This document shows positions 43,814 through 49,245 of a stretch of DNA of 49,245 nt, piece by piece (the stretch's first letter is position 1; every line of letters begins with the position of its first letter). Both the position numbers and the translations under genes were made by a program. Source of the DNA: an uncultured Planctomycetaceae bacterium (GTDB lineage: Bacteria > Planctomycetota > Planctomycetia > Planctomycetales > Planctomycetaceae); the NCBI GenBank assembly GCA_903858815.1, contig CAIOKE010000022.1:1-49245 (forward strand), in the 5' to 3' direction. A model generated the notes under the pieces. That model was given only the letters and a program-made list of their open reading frames with translations, searched no databases and was not told the origin of the DNA.

Positions 43814-45229
43814 ATGTTTCGGCCGGGCGAACTTTTCATGCTGCTGACGCTGCTGTTTTCGGCAGTGCCGGGCGGGATTGGGAGTGCAGCGGCCAGTGAT
43901 CGCTGGCTGAGTCTGTCGCTGCGGAGTGCTCGGTTGCAGGCTCTGGTGCTGGACGAATCTGCGGAGCAGAATCCGGTGCGGAAGCGACTGCTGAATTCGC
44001 AGGTGACAGGTGAGCAGACCACGAAGACTCAAACGCGTCTGCGGATTGAGCCCAACAGCCGGCCACTGAAGTTTGAGCTGCAGACAACGGGAGTGGTCAG
44101 CAGTGAAACCACCGGTTTGAATGCTCGAGCGATCGTTGACAGCAGTGGGCAGCATCGGTTTGAGGTTCTGAAGCCACTCTGGTTTGACGGGACTCGCTTT
44201 CGGACTCAGAAGGGCTATGGGGTGATTCAGGCCTTTCAGTGGCCGCAGCGGGTTTCCAGTGTGGTTGGTCGTCAGACTCCGGCACTGGCGGTGTTGGGGG
44301 ACCGTCTGGCGTGGAATCAGGTGATGCTGATGCAACCGCAGATCAATCGGGCGGTGGCTGAGGATCTGTCTCGCGATGTATTGCCGAGTCTGGACCGGCG
44401 TGTAGAGCAGAGATTTGCTGAGCTGGAGGACCGTTGGCGAGTTCTGCGTGCGGAGCAGTCGGACTGGCTGGGCGACGCCCGTTTCCGCTGGTCTGCGTGG
44501 TCGACGGCGACGGAGGTCTGTTTTGCGGGGGATCGAGTGTCAGATGCTGCTGTGCAGTCAGCAGAGTCAGCCGAATCGGTGCGAGGTGCGTCGGTGGCTG
44601 TTCCCGCTGCAGTTCAGCTGCAGGACGCTGAGGACGGGGTGCTGGTGATATCGGAAGCGGCATTGAGTGCCTTGGGGAACAAGTTCCTGGAGCGATTTCT
44701 GATGAAATCCGGCAGTCGGGTACTGACGGATACGGCGTTGCAGGGGGTGCTGGGGGAATCCGGGGTTGGTGGGGTGTCAACCGCAGCGGTTGCGGGTGTT
44801 GGAGGAGTGGCTACTGAGGCGGTGTTGTATTCCGTTGAATTTCCGCAGCCGGACGTTGTGGATGTGGAGTGTGCGGCTGGTGTGATAGGGGTGCAGCTGC
44901 GGTTTCGGGTGTTGCCGCGAGTGGGTCAACCGAGTGACGAGTTGCAGTTGCGAGTGGAGTTACGTGGTGAGATTGTGGAGTCAGGTTTCTGGCGGGTCGT
45001 CGTTTCGGGGGTGGACGTTTCCGGAAGTGGGACAGCGTGGACGAATCTGGTCAAGGGGGCTTTGCAGTCGTTTGTGGGTCGGTCGGTCCTGTCAGATCAG
45101 CCGCGTGAGATTCTGCCGGCGTGGTTACCTCGGGGACGTGTACGATTACAGCAGGTGGAGTCGGCTGCGGGGCAATTGCGGCTGAGTCTGGTTGTGCGGC
45201 AGGATGAGGCTGGGGGTCGTGGTGATTGA
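43814..45229 (+). CDS. Secreted protein of unknown function
   Basis: The product is 471 aa from the ATG at 43814, preceded by AGAGGAG. A signal peptide is clear (MFRPGELFMLLTLLFSAVPG-GIGSAAA). The mature part has a repeated pattern of long beta strands and Arg/Gln-rich helices (DLSRDVLPSLDRRVEQRFAE, FELQTTGVVSSETTGLNARA) and a Gly/Val/Ala-rich stretch (GESGVGGVSTAAVAGVGGVA). I recognise no domain. The last 150 residues look beta-rich (VQLRFRVLPRVG, LQLRVELRGEIVESGF). Several predicted envelope proteins of planctomycetes have this general look. It is monocistronic, diverging from the SDR operon. Confidence 0.7.
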   Translation: MFRPGELFMLLTLLFSAVPGGIGSAAASDRWLSLSLRSARLQALVLDESAEQNPVRKRLLNSQVTGEQTTKTQTRLRIEPNSRPLKFELQTTGVVSSETTGLNARAIVDSSGQHRFEVLKPLWFDGTRFRTQKGYGVIQAFQWPQRVSSVVGRQTPALAVLGDRLAWNQVMLMQPQINRAVAEDLSRDVLPSLDRRVEQRFAELEDRWRVLRAEQSDWLGDARFRWSAWSTATEVCFAGDRVSDAAVQSAESAESVRGASVAVPAAVQLQDAEDGVLVISEAALSALGNKFLERFLMKSGSRVLTDTALQGVLGESGVGGVSTAAVAGVGGVATEAVLYSVEFPQPDVVDVECAAGVIGVQLRFRVLPRVGQPSDELQLRVELRGEIVESGFWRVVVSGVDVSGSGTAWTNLVKGALQSFVGRSVLSDQPREILPAWLPRGRVRLQQVESAAGQLRLSLVVRQDEAGGRGD

Positions 45230-45663
45230 GTGGGGGGGGGCACGTCGAGTGTGTTTGAAACGGGATCTGTCAAACGGGTTGTTGTGGAATCTGGTGGAAT
45301 GCGGGTATGTCTGCGTGGGATTAGTGTTGGTGAAGGGGCCGAGTGGGATCTTCCGGGCGCGTTGCGAGTAGGGGTTGGGCAAGTATCCGCAGTCGCGCAG
45401 GAAACTCGGCGGGCGAAGACCTGTTCTGCTGGGGGAAGTACGACTGCGGGCTCCTGTGTTTCGCTGCGTGTGAGGAGTCGAAGTTCTTGACCTGCGAGGA
45501 ATTACGAGTAAAGTTCGGGGTCCGCTGAACGGCTGCAGAATGGGCAGTCTGGCGGGCAACTGGTCGAGTGCAGCCTTGTTGCCGGCTGGTCCCTGAAAAC
45601 GCTGGATTTGTGTGGTATTGGTGTGATCTGTTCGGGGATCAGTGCGCAGCAGGAGTTCGTGAG
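45230..45663. other. Spacer before dnaG with a 9-G run
   Basis: There are 434 bases with no convincing gene. A run of nine G lies at 45232-45240. The dnaG ribosome-binding site (CAGGAG at 45647-45652) is the only clear signal. An upstream GTG in frame with dnaG (45568) would add 32 residues that do not look like primase sequence. Confidence 0.55.
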
Positions 45664-47556
45664 GTGCAGGGGACTGGCGACGATTTTCGGGAGCTTGTTC
45701 GTTCCAGCACCAATCTGGTGGATCTGGTGGCAGAGACTGTCACTTTGAAGCCGCTGCATGGTGGGCGTCAGTACGTGGGTTTGTGTCCGTTTCACGACGA
45801 TCACAATCCATCTTTCTATGTTTACCCGGACCGTCAGTCGTATCGTTGCTGGGTTTGCCAGCAGGGTGGTGACTGTTTTCGCTGGGTGATGGAGATTGAG
45901 AAGCTTTCGTTTCCGGAGGCGATGGAGAGTCTGGCCCGTCGTGCTCGGCTGGAGATACCGAAGCGTGGGCGTGGAGTTGCTGGGGCGGATGTGCCTGGGA
46001 AGGCTGCTGCTCTGGAGATTGTGGAGTGGGCGGCCAACCTGATGCATGAGGCCCTGCGGACGGGGCGGATGGCGGAGCATGCTCGGGAGTATGTTGAGAA
46101 GCGGCGTTTGACGGCCGAGACGGTGCGAAATTTTCGGCTGGGTTACCATCCGGAGGATCGTTACTGGCTGATGGACCGGGCGCGAGGGAAGTACACTCCG
46201 GCCCAGCTGGTATCAGCCGGGTTACTGCGTGAACGTGACGAGGGTCAGGGGTATTCGGCGATGGATCTTGCCGATCGTCTGATTTTTCCGATTTTTGACG
46301 AGCGGAGCAGGATTGTTGCATTTGGGGGACGTGTGCTGCCGGGGCGTAATGATCAGAACCGGGGCAAATACTGGAACAGTCAGGAGAGTGGGATATTTCA
46401 GAAGCGGCGTACGATGTACGCCTTTGACAGGGCACGGGAGACCATTCGTCGTCAGGAATTTGTGATAATTGTCGAGGGTTACATGGACTGCATTGCCTGC
46501 CATCAGGCGGGAGTGCTGAATGCCGTGGCGACGCTGGGCACGGCATTGACGGAGGAGCATGTTCGCTTTTTGCGACGTTTTGCTTCGCGGGTGGTGCTGG
46601 TTTACGACAGTGATGACGCCGGGCAACGCGCGGCAGAAAGGTCAATTTCGCAATTCATCGCTCAGGATCTTGATCTCAGAATTCTGAATGTTCCGTCAGG
46701 AAAGGATCCTGCGGACTATCTTGAAGATCACAGTCGAGAAGAGTTTCTGTCGCTGACGGCGTCGGCTGCGGAGGCATGGGATTACAAGCTGCAGGCAGTG
46801 CTGAAGCGTACGGGAGTCGCGACGGTGGCTGGTCGGCAGCAGGTGTTGGGTGCGATGCTTGAGTTTCTGGCGGGTTCACAGGGTCTGGCTGGCACGGCGC
46901 GCGAGGACATGATTCTGCGTAGTGTGTGCTGGCGGGTCCAGGTGGACGAGCGGGTGGCTCGGCAGCAGCTTGGTGAACTTCGCGGGACGGCTCAGAAAAA
47001 GCTGGTTTTGCGGCGTTCAGACGAGTTGCCTGAGGCTGTTCCTGCCCGTCCCGAGAATGCTCTGGATCGGGCCGAGCGGGAGCTGCTTGAGATTCTGCTG
47101 ACATGTCCTGACATGATTGAGATTGTGGGGCGGAATCTGGGGCCGGATGACTTTCGGAATCCGCAGCATCAGAAGCTGCTTGAGTTGTGTCTGGATTTGT
47201 GGAAGGAAGAGGGCGAGTTACCTGAGCTGGGTCGTTTGATCAGTCGAGCGGATTCGGATTCGGCGATGTTGAATCTGATCAATTCGATTGTGGATTCGGC
47301 AGAGGACAAGGGAATTTTTCGGTTGATGTCTGACGGTGGAGAGGGCCGGCTGGCTGGTGCGATTCCTGTGCATCTTGAGAGGGTGCTGGGACCGTTACTG
47401 GAGAAGCGAGACCGACCCGCAGGACAGTTGTCGCGACAGATGCAGGCTCAGACCGGGCCGGCTGGCGGGACACTCGATGAGAACGCTCGAGCGGCTCTGA
47501 AGAAACTGACGGAATTTCGTCGGAATCAGACGGGGAATTCGGGCACATTCAAGTGA
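45664..47556 (+). CDS. dnaG: DNA primase DnaG
   Basis: The product is 630 aa from a GTG at 45664, chosen for the CAGGAG eleven bases upstream and because the primase N-terminus (DDFRELVRSSTNLVDLVAET) begins right after it. The zinc-binding domain is complete: Cys41, His44, Cys62 and Cys65 (CPFHDDHNPS and RCWVCQQGGDCF). The RNA-polymerase core has GVLNAVATLGTALTEEHVRF, and the Toprim metal residues lie in IIVEGYMDCIAC and LVYDSDDAGQRAA. A DnaB-binding C-terminal part (LLEILLTCPDMIEIVGRNLG) follows. It makes RNA primers at the replication fork. The sigma-factor gene starts 72 bases downstream, the common dnaG-rpoD order. Confidence 0.95.
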   Translation: MQGTGDDFRELVRSSTNLVDLVAETVTLKPLHGGRQYVGLCPFHDDHNPSFYVYPDRQSYRCWVCQQGGDCFRWVMEIEKLSFPEAMESLARRARLEIPKRGRGVAGADVPGKAAALEIVEWAANLMHEALRTGRMAEHAREYVEKRRLTAETVRNFRLGYHPEDRYWLMDRARGKYTPAQLVSAGLLRERDEGQGYSAMDLADRLIFPIFDERSRIVAFGGRVLPGRNDQNRGKYWNSQESGIFQKRRTMYAFDRARETIRRQEFVIIVEGYMDCIACHQAGVLNAVATLGTALTEEHVRFLRRFASRVVLVYDSDDAGQRAAERSISQFIAQDLDLRILNVPSGKDPADYLEDHSREEFLSLTASAAEAWDYKLQAVLKRTGVATVAGRQQVLGAMLEFLAGSQGLAGTAREDMILRSVCWRVQVDERVARQQLGELRGTAQKKLVLRRSDELPEAVPARPENALDRAERELLEILLTCPDMIEIVGRNLGPDDFRNPQHQKLLELCLDLWKEEGELPELGRLISRADSDSAMLNLINSIVDSAEDKGIFRLMSDGGEGRLAGAIPVHLERVLGPLLEKRDRPAGQLSRQMQAQTGPAGGTLDENARAALKKLTEFRRNQTGNSGTFK

Positions 47557-47628
47557 TTTGACGGATACGTGGAACTGGAACAGTGCGTGATGGGGTGCAG
47601 CCTGTCATTGTCCCTGGGAGCTGAAGCA

Positions 47629-49245
47629 ATGCGTTGTCTTGATGAAGGTCTGCGAACACTGGTTGAGTCCGGCCTGAAGCGTGGCCATCTGACGTTTTCT
47701 CAGGTGAATTCCTACCTGCCTGATGAGGCGCCGGATCCGGTGCATCTGGACAATCTGATTGTGTGTCTGGAGGAGCTGAACATCCAGCTGGTTCCGGACC
47801 CGGAGGTGCCCGTGGAGGCGGTCCCAGTGGTGGTCCGTCGGAAGCGGAAGCAGGAGATTCGGATTGACGACGAGGGTCGTGGTTCTGAGGACCCGATCCG
47901 TGTGTATCTCAGTCAGATGGGCGAAATCCCTCTGCTGACTCGCGAAGAAGAGATTTTCCTTGCGAAGCAGATCGAGGTGACTCGCCGGCGTTTCCGGAGG
48001 ACTTTGCTGTCCACCGAATATGCTCTGAATTACTGCCATGAAACGTTGTTGCGGGTGCATCGGGGTGAACTGCCATTTGATCGCACGATCAAGGTCTCAA
48101 TGACGGAGAGTCTTGAGAAGGAGCAGATTCTGGGGCGGATGCCAATCAATCTGGCGACGATCGCGGACATGCGGCGTCGGGATCGTGAGGATTATGAGTT
48201 ATTGAAGTCGGCGGGGTTGTCTGCCGAGGATCGTCATGCGGTGCAGCAGCGACTGCACGAGCGCCGTCGTCGTTGTGTGACGCTGCTGGAAGAACTGAGT
48301 CTCAGGACTCAGCGTCTGCAGCCCTGCATGAAGCGTCTGGAACAGATTTCGGCTCGGATGTCGGAACTGCACGAGCAGATTCAAAGTCTGCAGAACCTGC
48401 AGTCTGCGGCGGATGAGAGTCGGCATCTGCAGCGGGAGCTGGACGAGCTGCAGGCTTTGACTCAGGAGACACCAGCGTCACTGGCACAGCGAGTGCGATC
48501 GATCCAGCAGCGGCATGATGAGTACGACAAGGCGATGCGTGATCTGTCAGGCGGGAATCTGCGTCTGGTGGTTTCGATTGCCAAGAAGTATCGCAATCGC
48601 GGTCTGACCTTCCTCGATCTGATTCAGGAGGGCAACACGGGATTGATGCGAGCGGTTGACAAGTACGAGTATCGGCGGGGATATAAGTTTTCGACTTATG
48701 CTACGTGGTGGATTCGTCAGGCGATTACTCGGGCGATTGCCGATCAGGCTCGTACGATCCGTGTGCCCGTGCATATGATTGAAGCGATGACGAAGCTGCG
48801 AGCGGCGGGGCGAGTCCTGTTGCAGGAAATCGGTCGCGAGCCGACGGTAGAGGAGATGGCTGAAGCGGCCGGAGTGCCCCTGGAGGAAGCTCGTCGGGTC
48901 CTGCGAATTTCGCGTCAGCCGGTCAGTCTGGACAAGCCAATTGGCGAGGGCGATGACAGTGCCTTCGGGGATTTCATTGAAGACCGTGGCAACGACAGTC
49001 CCGTCAGCAATGCGGCTTCAGAGATGCTGAAGGACAAGATTGATCTGGTCCTGAAGACACTGACGTATCGTGAGCGTGAGATCATCAAGCTGCGGTATGG
49101 TCTGGGTGACGGTTACACGTACACGCTGGAGGAAGTGGGACGCATCTTCAAGGTGACTCGAGAACGCGTGCGTCAGATCGAGGCGAAGGCGGTTCGCAAA
49201 CTGCAGCATCCGGTGCGCAGTCGACAGCTGCAGGGGTTTCTTGAG
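47629..49245 (+). CDS. rpoD: Primary sigma-70 factor, 3' end cut by window
   Basis: 539 codons are visible from the ATG at 47629 (GGGAG eight bases upstream), with no stop before the edge. A region 1.1-like start ([20 protein letters not shown]) is followed by region 1.2 ([20 protein letters not shown], 88-107). A non-conserved region of about 190 residues, rich in Arg/Glu/Gln helices, runs from about 115 to 300. Region 2 is classical ([40 protein letters not shown]). Regions 3 ([20 protein letters not shown]) and 4 ([40 protein letters not shown]) follow. Only a few residues should be missing. It directs transcription of housekeeping genes; rpoD is the natural name given its place after dnaG. 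Confidence 0.93.
   Translation, partial: MRCLDEGLRTLVESGLKRGHLTFSQVNSYLPDEAPDPVHLDNLIVCLEELNIQLVPDPEVPVEAVPVVVRRKRKQEIRIDDEGRGSEDPIRVYLSQMGEIPLLTREEEIFLAKQIEVTRRRFRRTLLSTEYALNYCHETLLRVHRGELPFDRTIKVSMTESLEKEQILGRMPINLATIADMRRRDREDYELLKSAGLSAEDRHAVQQRLHERRRRCVTLLEELSLRTQRLQPCMKRLEQISARMSELHEQIQSLQNLQSAADESRHLQRELDELQALTQETPASLAQRVRSIQQRHDEYDKAMRDLSGGNLRLVVSIAKKYRNRGLTFLDLIQEGNTGLMRAVDKYEYRRGYKFSTYATWWIRQAITRAIADQARTIRVPVHMIEAMTKLRAAGRVLLQEIGREPTVEEMAEAAGVPLEEARRVLRISRQPVSLDKPIGEGDDSAFGDFIEDRGNDSPVSNAASEMLKDKIDLVLKTLTYREREIIKLRYGLGDGYTYTLEEVGRIFKVTRERVRQIEAKAVRKLQHPVRSRQLQGFLE

Overview
The window looks like chromosome of a Planctomycete (order Planctomycetales), judged from gene content. It carries PSCyt1/DUF1549/DUF1553 cytochrome-type proteins, Tat-exported DUF1501 and DUF1552 proteins, a Minf_1886 family protein, a bacterial formaldehyde-activating enzyme (Fae), a Hanks-type kinase, and spacers built from short repeat modules. 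The DNA is GC-rich, with several likely GTG/TTG starts. I could not assign a genus.

Layout. 1-7.8 kb: a repeat-mosaic spacer, an orphan HlyD-like adaptor, a RimK-like ATP-grasp ligase followed by an enolase-superfamily enzyme, a DUF1552 protein, and a cystathionine gamma-synthase/lyase. 8-20.3 kb: a small secreted Gly/Tyr/His-rich protein, a giant PSCyt1-DUF1549-DUF1553 protein with a discoidin-like insert, an M24 peptidase, an unknown protein paired with a CpdA-like phosphodiesterase, a small membrane protein, and a PSCyt1-DUF1549-DUF1553 / DUF1501 operon. 20.4-24 kb: ilvE, tatC, a RicT-like PSP1 protein and a Minf_1886 protein, all on the minus strand. 24.2-29.1 kb: tRNA-Leu(CAA), a PPP phosphatase coupled to mazG, fae divergent from an ATP-grasp gene, and a lexA-like gene. 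29.8-36.6 kb: a SAMHD1-like HD hydrolase with a GT39-like membrane protein, an MMPL/RND transporter, and an Rpn-type nuclease. 36.6-37.2 kb: a second repeat mosaic. 37.2-45.2 kb: glutathione peroxidase, Ser/Thr kinase, a Pro-repeat secreted protein, a minus-strand run (short helical protein, FabG-like SDR, CoA-transferase, LUD protein), and a secreted unknown. 45.6 kb to the end: dnaG followed by a primary sigma factor cut by the window edge.

How the genes fit together. fae, the divergent ATP-grasp gene and possibly the distant RimK-like ligase fit a tetrahydromethanopterin-linked formaldehyde pathway. tatC lies near two classes of Tat-signal proteins. MazG, glutathione peroxidase and the HD enzyme are house-cleaning or stress functions. 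dnaG-sigma is the conserved replication/transcription pairing.

Most notable points: (i) the LexA-like protein keeps a good winged-helix domain but lacks the cleavage pair, the catalytic Ser and the catalytic Lys of self-cleaving LexA; (ii) three copies of a 96-97 bp element with inverted REP-like ends, resembling a REPIN; (iii) an rpn gene whose start codon lies inside a perfect inverted repeat; (iv) a TatC with a first periplasmic loop enlarged by roughly 100 residues. I found no CRISPR array, rRNA operon, prophage or insertion-sequence transposase.
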